Below, one piece after another: positions 34,796-46,819 of a stretch of DNA of 64,000 nt (positions are counted from its first letter, which is position 1; every line of letters begins with the position of its first letter). Made by a program: the position numbers and the translations under genes. Under the pieces are notes generated by a model that was not told the DNA's origin, ran no database searches, and saw only the letters and a list, made by a program, of their open reading frames with translations. The stretch spans positions 106,280,949 to 106,344,948 of the forward strand of contig OX457060.1 of NCBI GenBank assembly GCA_949752795.1, read 5' to 3'. The DNA comes from Hyperoodon ampullatus (taxonomy: Eukaryota > Chordata > Mammalia > Artiodactyla > Ziphiidae).

Positions 34796-36439
34796 AAAAT
34801 GTCAATGGAGTGGAGCCAAATGAGATGTTAGTAAAGGCCCCAAGACCATTTAATGGACTACAAATAACCATCACATTTTTTATAGTTAGAGTAAACTTAA
34901 ATAAACTTCTCCTCCTTGCCCTCTCCAACTCAGTGAAGAAATAACTTGATGTAGTTGTTAGAGACAATACCTTACTCAGGTCTAATGAGGTAGCTGTCTG
35001 ACATTTCAGCTCTCTCATAGTTTGGGTTCTTTCGATTAATCATACATTGTCAAAAAAAAAAAAAGTGTAACTCACTGCATTTCCTTCTACTTGAAAATTT
35101 TTGCTATGTGATTTTTGCTGTAAATGAAGATATTTATCATTACTACATCCTTCCTCTGCCTACATCTTGCCCTGAATGCTGCATCTGGGTATTCAACAAA
35201 GTATTCTAATTTTCTCATTAGATACCTTCACTTGCTTGTAATTACAGAATAAATCAAGGAAAAGTACTGCTTTTGTACATCAAATGACTCTACCACCTAT
35301 GACACAGAAACAAACTACCTTTCTCTGAAGGTTCACAATAGTCTCAGACTGCCAGACCTTTTTTCCTAGGTTGTCCTGAGCATGTGTGTATGCACACATA
35401 CGTGTGCTTCTACATATGATTAGTCCCGGATATGACAGTGAGTGGGGAGACAGAAGATTTTCTGTAAGGATTTAAGGAACACAACAATCTAGAATTCTAT
35501 GTCATTAAAGAGTGAAATTTCATTTTGTAAATATATGACAAGGAGTAACAAAATAAGATGAGAAACACATATACAAATTTAAAAAAGCAGTCTGGCAGTC
35601 CTGTTATAATATGGTCTGTGTCCAGTTGGAGAGTTTTGAGTAGTGAAACAATACTGGCTGATTAGATAGATGAGGTATTCTTCTATAGAAAACATCTCCT
35701 TAGAGAGAGGATTAAGCTAACATGATTCTTTAGGATAATTAATTTTACCAATTTTTTATTGTTACTAACCAAAATGTCGTTCCAGTTCCAAAAAGTGTAC
35801 TTGGGCATATTGATATCACCTCTGTGTTAACTTAGGTAGCACAACATTCCTGACTGTTCCAAGAATTTTTGGCATTTTATTTTTGGCTCTCACTATGGTA
35901 GTTCAGCCCAGCAATCTATTCACTCTTCCCATACTGCTGCTTTTCTTTGAGTTTATTATTCCAGACCCTATTAGTGGGTCCTTGGGATGTTGCCTGAGTG
36001 CTGATGATCATAAATATGCTTAGTCTTTGATGCGTTATTTATCATTTATATTTAGGTAGTATTGCCTGATGTACTGGGTCCCACTTTCTGTACTTTGTTT
36101 TGTATTCATCCATTAGGGGATATTATGGCGAACATTCCTTCACTCAGGCAGAGAGTTGTAGATGTGCCAAGCCCCATCATCCTCTCCTTGTTTTATGAAG
36201 CATGTTGGGACCAGATGGTATCCTAAATAGAGCTTTTAAAAAGAGCCTTTCAGCACGTTGTGTATCATGAGGTATTTTCCTCTCTTCTAGTGAATAGGTG
36301 ATTTCTTATGGAAGGTCTGAGCCCCTTGTTCTTTATTTTCTTATTTTTCTATACTCCTGAGACATTTTCATAAAGGGAAGCAAGTGAAAACTCCAAACCT
36401 CGTAACATAATGAATAAAAAATAGTTACATTCAAAATAC
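34796..36439. other. Gene-free region
   Basis: No gene. Between 35710 and 36370 the base composition is more balanced and the text looks like decayed repeat or unique DNA ('gaccctattagtgggtcctt'). I cannot assign it. A 12-A run lies at 35053-35064. Confidence 0.45.
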
Positions 36440-36605
36440 TTTTGTATAATACTATTTCTTTTTAGTTTTATAACAACCCTTAATATATGGTAGAAAAATT
36501 ATCTCCATTTTAAGGTGGAAAATCTAAGAATCAGAAAGATTAAATTCCTTGACTCCTGTCACAAAGAAAGTCCATGATGGAGCTAGTCAGATAATCCCAA
36601 TTTCA
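36440..36605 (-). mobile_element. MIR SINE, antisense
   Basis: 'ttataacaacccttaatata', 'atctccattttaaggtggaa' and 'tccatgatggagctagtcag' follow the reverse complement of MIR ('acaaccctatgaggtaggt', 'ccccattttacagatgagga'). Confidence 0.65.
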
Positions 36606-37757
36606 CTATTTTATTTCTTACTCTTTCCAAAGTATTTATTAATGGCTTCTATGTCAAGATCCAAGTTATCACTACTTGCCCAGAAATGATAGTGCAAAGA
36701 GGGAGAACATGTAAATTTACTTCAATTTTATTTTTCCAAACCAAGAACCAGATACATGTAAGAATTTATAATTTTTTGACGAGGAGGAAATGATGAATGA
36801 CCTGGACATCAGTTCCCAAAACTTGATGAATATTAGAAAAGAAAAAGAATACTTGGAAAAATAGTTCTACTTAACTATATACAGGTTGCACTATGTATCT
36901 AACAGAAAATACTTGTACACAACCATTTTTGTTCATTTGGTGGGTTCTCTTTTCAAAACAAGTATCATATTAACCTACTTAATCATGAAAACCTTTGATC
37001 AATATCTAAATAATGGACTTTTAGACACTGGTTTTTAATTTAGTTGGTAGATTTTGTTATTTCCCTCTCCTAGACTATTTTATGCAACCAGTTTTATTTT
37101 TGCTCTCTATATAAGGAATCTATATTTCTTCTCATGGCCAAAGATTAAAAAGCTTTATGTCAATACCTATAAACCCATAAATTCTCTTTCTTTTCAATGG
37201 ATCTGATTTAACTAAAATGATTAAAATTGGTTTTTTTTCCCCCAGTTTATCCTCGGGAAGAATAGAGAAATTCTGTAATTAAAACCCTAAATATAATACA
37301 AAAATACAATAATGTATTTTTACAATTCCAACCTTAATTAACTGAAATGTAATAAAATATCATAAAAAGGGTAATCATTATACAATAGACATTTAAAATT
37401 CCACTGAATATTCACAAAAATAAATAAGGGGATTGTTTTAGAAGTGAGTGAAAATTTCTTGAAAAGTTTTAGGAATATTTTACATTTCTTTCAGTGAGTT
37501 TATATTGTCCTCATATTCTGTTTAACATAAAATGCTGCTTTCCAACTGTATATTAAACATGTCTTGAAATGTTCCAATTTCAAGGAATATGTAAAAAGTT
37601 TTTTAGGTTAAATGGAGAAAAAAGGACCTAAGGAGAGTTTCCTATTTTCAGATATAAAATCAAGGATTCATTTTGATGGATCTAAATTAGGCTATATCTA
37701 AGAATAATTATCTAGAATGCAAGTTTGCTTTCATTATTCTCCCACCTTTAAAGTTTA
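36606..37757. other. Gene-free AT-rich spacer
   Basis: Nothing recognised. Confidence 0.45.
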
Positions 37758-37862
37758 TATAGATACATTTATATGCATAACTGAATCACTTTGCTGTACA
37801 CCTGAAACCAACACAGCACTGTTAGTCAACTATACTCCAGTATAAAATAAAAATTTTAATTA
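37758..37862 (+). mobile_element. L1 3' UTR end fragment
   Basis: 'gcataactgaatcactttgc', 'tgtacacctgaaaccaacac' and 'tcaactatactccagtataa' match the last ~100 bp of the L1 3' UTRs at 3990-4060, 47225-47300 and 53250-53330. It is extremely 5'-truncated. Confidence 0.85.
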
Positions 37863-38974
37863 ATTAATTTAAAAAATACAAATATCAGAACTAACTACAA
37901 ATATCAGAACTGTCAATCCCTCAGATCCCCTTTAGGTGACACACTATCAAGAACAAGACAGCCTAACTAGGCAGTGACTATTCTCAGTCCTATATTTCCT
38001 TTTCACCAAAAATTAAATCAATTTTTGTTATTTTTTGTTAAAGCAGAAAGCTGTATTTTAAAGCTATGGATAAAGGACACAGCAGATGTTAAAACCCAAC
38101 AATATGTAGTTTCATGGGACAAACGCTTAACTAAAGCTCAATTTCTAATAACATAGTGGCAGCAGAGTTGCAACATTGGTACGTCTCTCCTTGTCAAATT
38201 ATATTTTTCTAGACTTGTTTTCTATGGCATATCTCCCTATAACAATCATAAATAAGGGTCATCCTACAATGACTTGGGGTCAGGAAGAGACAAGTGTGAT
38301 TACTTCTACTATGAATTTATATATATTTACTTCTCTAACATAAGTACATAAATCTTTGGTTTTAGTTTAGTGGATTCATACCCTTAATCAACAAAAGTTT
38401 GTTGGGGACTTGCAGCATTCTAGTCTCTGTGGAGCCTATAGTCTGGTGAATTTCATGATAACAAATGAATTCCCACATTTCATTTATCTTATACTTCATC
38501 TAATAGACACACACTTTTCACATATTGGCTATATACTCCTGGTGGTCTTCCATGTGGCATTTGCAATTTGTGACTCTGCCAGCCCCTATTTCTAGGGGGT
38601 CCTTTGCATGTAGCCAGGCAGATAGAAAAAAAATGGAACATAGGAAAGTCCTATTAGCTGCATATAGCTCCTATCCTGGAAGGGATGCGTGTTATTTCTG
38701 TTCATATTTGGCAAAAACAGCTGCATGCCTGGGATTCTGGGAAATGAGAAATCAACTCATGACCACTTACCTGAGAAAAATGGCAAGTCATAAACAGACA
38801 TCAATATAGTGGTAAGGATTAGAATACATGATTTGAAAATGGAAATAGTCGTGGAACATATTGGAAATAAATTATGGTATAATTCAATCAAATGTATTAA
38901 TGAGATAATCTTGAGACACATGTAAAATTTATCTTCCAAAATTGTCAATGTCTCCTTCATCTTTAATTCCTCAT
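37863..38974. other. Gene-free spacer
   Basis: The direct repeat 'acaaatatcagaac' occurs at about 37879 and 37898. No other structure is seen. The 61- and 94-residue open frames at 38410-38809 have no known motif. Confidence 0.45.
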
Positions 38975-39375
38975 CAGGGTATGTATTTGTGAAGATTTTA
39001 GGGTTACAAGCAACAGAAATCACCTAAAACTGGCTTTAAAACAAGAAGGATTACTTTTGAGAATTTACGAGTGTGTTTCAAAACTGAAGAGCAGAAAGAT
39101 AGCAGTGTGGGGAAGACACTGGGACCAGGGACATGTAAATTTTGAGGGCTTTAATGCTCCCTTATCTCTAAGGCTTTCAGTACATCTCCATCACCTTGTA
39201 TCTCTGGAGACCAGCTCTCAACTTCTCGGTCCACAGGTGGTTGCAAGTTGCTTATGCTATTGTCCTCAGGTTTGGGCCTCCTACATTTTGGAGTAATGGT
39301 TGAATTAGGCTTTTTTAATCTCAATTCACATTTCTAGAAGAAAGCACCTGACTGGTCCCACTTAGATTAGTTTTC
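38975..39375. mobile_element. Possible old dispersed repeat
   Basis: 'ggttacaagcaacagaaatc', 'taaaactggctttaaaacaa' and 'cacctgactggtcccactta' resemble a common mammalian repeat with 'gacagaaacccaactcaaac' and 'tggcttaagcaaa'. This is weak and unnamed. Confidence 0.35.
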
Positions 39376-39539
39376 TACCCCCTAGACTAAACCAGTGTAG
39401 GAAGACACATAATATAAATCTAAACTGAGTTACTGATATCTGAAATGTACCTTGGTGATCTTTGCCTTACGGGACGCAGCTCAAGAAAGGAACTTAAAAG
39501 CCCGCAACTGTCAGACATAAGAACTAGATCAATGTATCT

Positions 39540-39770
39540 GAATTAGAGGATGCATAGATGAGAGTGGGAATAGATGAAAATGAGATAGGTGGGTTTGAGG
39601 CGATTGTAAAAAGATGTGGAATACCACACTAAGCAAAGGCATGATGGCATGATCTAAGTGATGATTTGGAAAGATCATTATGAAGGTATTTGCAGAAGCT
39701 GAATTGGAATGAGAAAGTATTCTAAAATTCTGCTTGGCAATTGGTCTGGTTGGAGGTGTTTAGAGGGGAG
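39540..39770 (-). mobile_element. Possible L2 fragment, antisense
   Basis: 'aggcatgatggcatgatcta' and 'ggaaagatcattatgaaggt' parallel the reversed L2 ORF2 segment ('gagtgacatgatctgactta', 'aggatcactctggctgctg'). Strongly diverged. Confidence 0.4.
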
Positions 39771-41055
39771 CTGGGACTATTTCAAATGTGATAATCAGGA
39801 TATGGCAACTCAATATAGTTTTCCTTTCATTTGTATCTTTTTGTTATAAAAAACAGGTTTTCATCATTTTTGGAGGTTTACTTAGCCACATTATGTTAAT
39901 TACAGTATTTTTAAAATATACCCACAGTGATTAGTATTTACACTATATTTGCTGGTTATTTTAGTGAATAAAACATTTTCCATAACAATTTTTATAACAC
40001 AAGAGTTTACCTTGTTAAATGGATACTTCTTTACCTAAACTTTCATTATTTTACTTTTTGACATTTCTAGGACATTCAAGACTCATTTCATACTTTTAAA
40101 TTTAAAAGTTTAGGAACCATAGGAATATGTAAATAAGTGATATGTTTAGTTCTTAAAAAGTCAAAATATATAAAATTCATATACATTTCTGGTATCTCAT
40201 TGAGGTAGAGTGTTCTTTTTTTTTTTCCTCTTTTTTTCTCAGTAGGCATAATGAAACTGCAACAGAGAAAACATTTCCAAAATATTTAACCTATATGCTT
40301 TTAATTCCCCTATAAACTATGTTTCTCTTCAGCTCTTCCACTATGAAGTCTAAACCATAAAATTTCTCACCTCAAGGAAGGAGAAGGCAAATGCTCCTTA
40401 AGAAAAAGTAGTCATAGAGCATCTCTCAAACTCAAAGCTCACCCCCCTGAGTCTATGGTATACATTTTTCCAAATTTTAAAATTTCCCTTTATTTGGTAA
40501 GATTAGAACTGATTAACTCTTCTCTTGAGATCACAGATAGATTGTATAGGAGACATGAAGAAAGTCAAGATATGATGTAGAGTAACCCAAATCAGAAGAA
40601 GTTGAGGACACCATGGCCTCTGCCTTAGAAGGGAGAGCCCATAGCATTCAATATAGAGAGAAGGAAAAGGCAAGTAACAAGATAGGACAAGGGCACATGG
40701 GGAGAGGGAGATTAGTTTTACTCTTCTTCACCTGGATTAAATGCAGGAGTGAAAGAGAAAAGAGCAGTAAAAGCTCAAGAAAAATAAAGCTTAAAGTAAA
40801 TGTTCTTTTGTTCTCTTTTCTCTTTTGAACTCTGAGAGGAGATGGACGCATGGCAGTGGTGAGGGATATACTGTATTGGGAGACCTTCAGCTGAATAGGA
40901 ATGAATATAGGGTGTGTCCACGTAGAGAAAATTCAAGGGACAGTACCACTGAGTTTCCCTTAGGTCTGTGTGAAAATAAAGTCAGAGTTCTATTGTGCTC
41001 TGTTTAGGAAGTGTGAAAGGAAACTGAGAGACAAAAGCCAGTGGGCCTGCCTTGG
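39771..41055. other. Gene-free spacer
   Basis: 40560-40800 is purine-rich on the plus strand. No exon or repeat was recognised. Confidence 0.45.
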
Positions 41056-41091
41056 GGTGACCATGGTGGTGACCATGGTGGTGACCATGGT
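41056..41091. repeat. Perfect 3 x 12 bp minisatellite
   Basis: Three identical copies of 'ggtgaccatggt'. The unit contains the palindrome 'accatggt', so the array could also form small hairpins. The minus-strand open frame shows it as repeated HHGH. Confidence 0.95.
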
Positions 41092-41449
41092 GAACAGAGC
41101 AATGGCGTGAGGTTGAGGACAGATGAAGGACATAGCTGAGACCTAGAAATTCTGAGGCAATGATGTGCTTGAAAAAGATTACCAAAACAGGCTTTCTAGA
41201 AAAACAACAACCAAAACCCATCTTGATTTGCAATACTTGCTGATATCTGTGCTCTAAATGTTCCCACCAGGAGTGATTTCAAGTCATGGGAGGTCCAACA
41301 TGAAGGTGGGAAAAGGTAGACATGATTGGCTGCACCAACTGATACAAGCCTGCTCCAGCACACCATTGAAACTTTTGTAGGACTCCTCCCATCCTCCACC
41401 CCTCCCTATGTATATTTAAGATAGACCAAAAACAAATCAAGGAGGGGCA

Positions 41450-42300
41450 CGGAAAGCTACAAATTTTCTATGAGCTTTGTAGTTGGGATGAGGCCCCAGG
41501 TCACAGAAAGAAAGTTTACTCAAGAAAAGAGGGAACATTCATCAGGGTTGGGGACCTGCAGTTCTTCCACTTTGGAGGTTTTCAACTAGTGACTCCTTAA
41601 TTGGTTATGGGCATAAGACATTGATAACCTGAGTCTCTGGGGGCAACAAGCAGGGCTGGGTGGGCCAGAGCCTCAGGCTATTACCTCTAGCCTCTAGATG
41701 CCCTGGGGCCATTGAAAGTGAGCAGGATCCTGTGGGTCTCCTGGGTATGGAAGCCTTTCTGTGTCCCTCATTTCTTGTAGGAAATAGACTCCAGCCTCCA
41801 TGACCTTCCCTGAGTTCTAAAGGGCAGATTCAAGCAGCTGCTACTCTGGGAAGGGAAGGAATGCAGAGTCAAGAGAGGAGCAGCCAAGAAACAATAGTTG
41901 CAGCCTCAAGGGATACACATAACAATGTCCTTAAGCTCTTTATAGAATTAAAATCCAATATATGAAGATATTAGCATTCTTTATACCAGAGAAGACCACC
42001 TGAGGCTAGATTAAAGGGACCAGAGAAGCCCAACAAGAAGATTACCTGAGATGAGATTAAAAGAGTGCAGGCCCTGCATACACCCTCATCTTACCACCCC
42101 ATCCTTGAACCATAACCATAAAACTCCTCATCAAATCCTTTTGTGTTGGAACACATAGTTTTGAGGGCAGGAGCCCCCTGTGTCCCCCTTTGCCTGGCAA
42201 ACAATAAAACTATTCTTCTCTACTGCACCCAAAAGTCTGTCTCTGAGATTCAATTTGGCACCTGTGCGCAGAGGTCTGGTTTCTGTCACCATGTGAGGAA
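41450..42300 (+). mobile_element. Endogenous retrovirus LTR-like block
   Basis: The 3' part has LTR hallmarks: 'catcttaccaccccatcctt', 'aaacaataaaactattcttc' (poly(A) signal near 42204), then a short U5-like stretch 'gtctctgagattcaatttgg'. The text after it ('ggcacctgtgcgcagaggtc') could be a decayed primer-binding site, but I cannot fit a tRNA. Upstream text from 41450 is moderately GC-rich and unlike its surroundings. It is probably an ERV1-type LTR; the left edge is uncertain and no viral gene is visible. Confidence 0.45.
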
Positions 42301-42622
42301 GGTTGGGAGGTTCTCTTCTACTGGAATTGTTACTGTCACACTCCAACTCCATGTAAGTCTGCCTGTTTTCCTGGCACTGGCATGGTTCAGGGAGTAATGC
42401 CCACAGGGTTCTCTACAACCTGTGGCAACCGGTGAGGTCAGGCAACCGGAGAGAGCCCAGCTGAGGCCTCTGGGGCCACTGAGGGTCTGACAGTGACTGA
42501 GGTTCTGGGTCATTTTGTTCCTGGAGACAATGAGTCAGGTGGTGGCAGTGCTGATGGGAGACCTTAGACCTGGCCCACATCCCCATGGGACATGGTGTGC
42601 TTTTAGTTGTACTAGAGTGTAA

Positions 42623-42945
42623 TTTTTTTTTTTTTTTTTTTTTTTTTTGGCTGTGTTGGGTCTTCATTGCTGCACGCGGGCTTTCTCTAGTTGTGGTGAG
42701 CCAGGGCTACCCTTCGTTGTGGTGCGCGGGCTTCTCATTGCAGTGGCCTCTTGTTGCAGAACACGGGCTCTAGGGGCACGGGCTTCTATAGTTGTGGCTC
42801 GCGGGCTCTAGAGCACAAGCTCAGTAGTTGTGGCGCATGGGCTTTGTTGCTCAGCAGCATGTGGGATCTTCCTGGACCAGGGCTTGAACCAGTGTCCCCT
42901 GCATTGGCAGGAGGATTCTTAACCACTGTGCCACCAGGGAGGCCC
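42623..42945 (-). mobile_element. Long CHR SINE, antisense
   Basis: A T-run of 26 at 42623-42648 (the A tail), then 'ggctgtgttgggtcttcatt', 'ctctagttgtggtgagccag', 'cagcatgtgggatcttcctg' and the tRNA-like head reversed ('gcattggcaggaggattctt', 'ccaccagggaggccc'). The flanks 'ctagagtgtaa' and 'ctagaatataga' are a decayed target-site duplication. Confidence 0.95.
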
Positions 42946-43658
42946 TAGAATATAGAATTTTTAATCATTAGCACCTTACTTTATGCAGCTGGAGACAAAA
43001 AAAGTGCACCAGAGTTTCTGTCCTTTTGACATAAAGACAGTTATCTTCAAGATGCTCAGACTCATACAAAATTATCTGGAGGCCTTGAATCAATGTTAAT
43101 GGAAGCCAGATTTGAGAAGAAATTATCATAAGTATAAAAACTGAAAGCAGGAGATAAAGACTTGGAAAGCTCTTTATGGATTTAAAATAGAGACTTTTAG
43201 AAAAAGGGCTTAAAGGAGAGGAATCTAAATTATTAGAATGAGTTGTGCTGATGGTAAATGTAACAAGAAACATTCATTCTTTACTAGATGAATCAAAACA
43301 CTTCAAATTTCAAGTAGCTGCAACCAAAACAGTGTTCAAACTACATCAGAAGAACGAAGCACTTCAGACAGCACTAAAAAATACTTCAGGTGAAAATTCT
43401 GATGCTTAGGGAAGGATAAAACTATTTTCACAAGAAGCAAAAGGATGGAAAAGAAGAGTGAGTGACCTTATAGTGGTATAGAACAAGTTCTAAAAGACAA
43501 AGCCAGACCAGATCTCTGAGTGAACACTTGCTGTTCTTGGAGAAGACCTCATGGATAGTGAGAACATGGAATCCAATACACATAACAAGTGCATCAACAC
43601 ATGAACACCTCTTAGAAGACGTTTTAAAGAAACCAATGTATGAGGCTGAATAAATACC
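42946..43658. other. Gene-free spacer
   Basis: A-rich on the plus strand; nothing assigned. Confidence 0.45.
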
Positions 43659-44095
43659 ATAGTAGGCTGAATAATGGTCCCCCAATGATGTCTGCATCCT
43701 AGTCCCTGGAGCCTATGAATATGTTACCTTACATAATAAAAGGGATTCTGAAGATGGGAAGATGGGATTAAATTAAGGAACTTGAGACAGGAAGATTATA
43801 CTAGATTATTCAGGTGGGAACAATGTAATCACAAGAAGGGAGGCAGGCAGGTCAGGATCAGAGGTTAGTGTTGTCACAAGTCAAGGAATGTGTGTAGCCT
43901 CTGAAAGCTGGAAAAAATAAATGAATTCTCTCTTAGGGCCTCCAGAAAGAATACAGCCCTGCTGATTGCTATGTTGATTTTGGCCTAAACTGATTTTGGA
44001 TATTTGATGTCCAGAACTGCAAGGTAATAAACTTCTGTTTTAAGCCACTAACTTTATGGTACTTTGTTGTAGCAGCACTATGAAAAGAAATACAC
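43659..44095 (+). mobile_element. MLT1-type MaLR solo LTR, sense
   Basis: 'aggctgaataatggtccccc', 'gcatcctagtccctggagcc', 'aatgtaatcacaagaaggga', 'gaactgcaaggtaataaact' and 'gttttaagccactaacttta' follow the MLT1C/D-like LTR from start to end, with the poly(A) signal region near 44025. Confidence 0.85.
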
Positions 44096-44220
44096 TTGCT
44101 TAAGAACCCTTAAAGAAAAATGAAAGCAAATGTACACTAAATCGGTTGAAAGGTAGCATAATCAATACACTTTGAGATCATATTAAAATTCTCCAAAGTG
44201 AGAAAACTTTGCTGCAGTCA

Positions 44221-44252
44221 GAAAAAAAACAAAAACAAAAACAAAAAACAAA
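44221..44252. repeat. (AAAAAC)n-like simple sequence
   Basis: 'aaaaaaaacaaaaacaaaaa' continues as 'caaaaaacaaag', a short A-rich array. Confidence 0.9.
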
Positions 44253-46088
44253 GTGAGAAGCAAAAGTCCCAAGAAAAACACTCAATCCTTTCTGAACTGC
44301 ATTGAGAAAAAGAAATGAATTTTCACTAAAGATTCAATTTAGAAGAAATTACCACAAAAAGAGAATATTTCCAAAGCAATTGAGTAGATCAGCCAAGCAT
44401 GGGAAAAGTTGGGCACCTATAAAATACATGTCAATAATTACCTAGAAAAATTGAAAATAATCACTGAAAATTATCAATGCCAGCTTATTTCCTGTGAAAA
44501 ACTCACAATAACAAGTTGAGAGTGCTGATGGTTAAGAGAAGCCTTGATAATTTAAGAAAAAAAAAGGCAACTTTAAGGCAAATCTTAATTGAGGGAAAAT
44601 TTAAATGTGAACCGTTCAACAGGTATTTATCTGTGCCAGTTATTTCCCAGACATTCTCAGTGATATTGGCAGAAGGGGTTGATTACTAGAAGCCCTCTGG
44701 ATGAAGGATTCACGAGGAAGGAGGGAAATCAGGCCAGCATGGGCATTCAGGCTTTGGTGCCCAGTAGAGAACAGATGCCACCCAATGGGGCCATGACCCC
44801 AGGAGAAGAATTCCTCCATCAGGTCAACTCCATTCTGATGCATCAGATCCTCCACAGGACAGAGCTTGTCCTGATGCTTCTTGCACTGAAAAGATTCTTT
44901 GGATTTCCTTGTAATTCAGTTATCCCTCCAGAATGGCCCAAACTCTGGTGTTTAACATAATCCTCCAGTCAGAGGTCATTTGTTACAGAGTCCCTGACAA
45001 GAGGATCCCTGCCTGTCCCTCTCTTCTGGAAAGCAGAGGCAAACCTCGCTACCAAGGGACTTCCCTAGCTCATCACATCCTCACTGGCAATGAGAAATAT
45101 GACTCAACCAAGCACTGGATTCAGACTTGTGTCTACACAGTCTGCAAACAGATGTGAGTCACTCTCCATGTTATCTCTCCTTCTAATGATTCTGCTTCCA
45201 GAACCATAGCAAGATGCTGTCTTTTTCTTGTTACTTCTTTTTTCCTGTTTTCACTTTATTGCTATTAGTAAAGTGCCATTTGCTCAAATGGAAGATTGAT
45301 AGAATTATAATTTGGAGGTTAATTTTTGTCACTGTAGATAATTTCATTGTGAAGCATATGATTTAATTACTTCCATTTAATTCTATTGGCTTTTTGTGTA
45401 TTTACAGCATTTTTGTTGTTAACAAATGCATTAAAATACTCCACATACACAGCAAAAGTTTGTTTTGTTTTTCTTTTAAAATAATTTAGAACTTTTTCTG
45501 TTTTAGCTTTCTTGTTATTATTTAAGGGATTATGCTATAGATGAAATGGAAATGTCACAGGATAATAATTCTTAGAATAGTTTTTTCCATAAGTGTGCAT
45601 CATATAAAGGTAAATCTTATTAGTGAATTGTTTCCATTTTATTTGATTTCTAGATGGTTTAAGCATAATATCTTTGTTGTTGCTGTTTAACAACTTTTTT
45701 TCCTTGAACAAGCAGATGAATTTTTGTCTTCCTTCTGAGTATGTATGTATTTTCCATTTCGTTTTGAGGCTGTAATTAAGTGATTGTACAGTTGCTCAAA
45801 TGTGAGTGCAGCCAGAATTGTAATCCACAGGCTAGTGTTTTATAAATGTAGTTTATTTAAAAGTGAATTTCATGAGTAAATTTTTTTCTTCTATTCTATT
45901 TCAAGAGAGTGTAAGGATATTATTTCATTGTTGAGGTTTAACAATTTCCTGATAATAAGGACAGCAGTAAGAGTTTTACATGATTAGTTTCACATTTGGG
46001 GACATTTGAAATTTAAAAGTCCTATCTGTGTACTAATTTACTCTAGTTATAAAGCTAATATATTCACTTAAATAAGTTTATTTTAAAG
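44253..46088. other. Repeat-free region, no gene found
   Basis: 44640-45160 is GC-richer and holds two plus-strand open frames (44679-44960, 93 codons; 44933-45157, 74 codons) that overlap in different frames. Neither resembles a protein that I know, and I see no poly(A) tail or TSD that would mark a processed pseudogene. 45190-46080 is AT-rich with several TAATTA/TTAATT cores, without recognised repeats. Confidence 0.4.
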
Positions 46089-46319
46089 GAAAAAAATTTT
46101 TTTTTTTTTTTTTGTGGTACGCGGGCCTCTCACTGTTGTGGCCTCTCCCGTTGCGGAGCACAGGCTCCGGATGCGCAGGCTCAGCGGCCATGGCTCACGG
46201 GCCCAGCCGCTCTGCGGTATGTGGGATCTTCCCGGACCGGGGCACGAACCCGTGTCCCCTGCCTCGGCAGGCGGACTCTCAACCACTGCGCCACCAGGCA
46301 AGCCCGAAAAAAACTTTTT
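46089..46319 (-). mobile_element. Short CHR SINE, antisense, with TSD
   Basis: A T-run, then 'gtggtacgcgggcctctcac' and a near-consensus reversed body up to 'ccaccaggcaagccc' at 46305. The flanks 'gaaaaaaattttt' (46089-46101) and 'gaaaaaaacttttt' (46306-46319) are the target-site duplication. Open frames of 69-83 residues on both strands are SINE text. Confidence 0.95.
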
Positions 46320-46819
46320 GATGACTCACATTGAATTTAGCCTAAATCCAAACCCTTCTCCATGAACCATAAGCTTCCGTAAGAGACAGTCTCCCATGGG
46401 ATGATTTTATGGGTAAATGCGAAGCCAAGACTGCTACAGAGATCAAAAGACAAACAAAGCAACAACAACAACAGAAACAACTGCCCCACCAAGAAGAATA
46501 AAGCCAAGGGAAGCACTGGGAGATGGAGTTGGGCTCTCAGTTTACGTTGGTCCTGAACCCCACTCTTTATCTATATTTCCAGTTATGTAAGTCAGTGCAG
46601 TTCCTTAGTGTTTGAGCCAGTTTGAATTGGGTGTTTTGTTACCCTCAGTCAATTTTATACTAATTGCTCTCCTCTCCTAATGGAATTTTAAGCTAAAGCA
46701 ATGTTAAATATGTATTTCAGTTATTTCAATGTGATTGAAATTCCTTCAGAGAATTTGTACAATAAATTTTCTCCCAAATAAAATTATCTCATAATAACAT
46801 TTCATATTCCAAATCTGGT

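Noticed and set aside
45055..45075. 'gggacttccctagctcatc' as the start of another CHR SINE
   Set aside because: Only about a dozen bases match the SINE start; no promoter box, body or tail follows.
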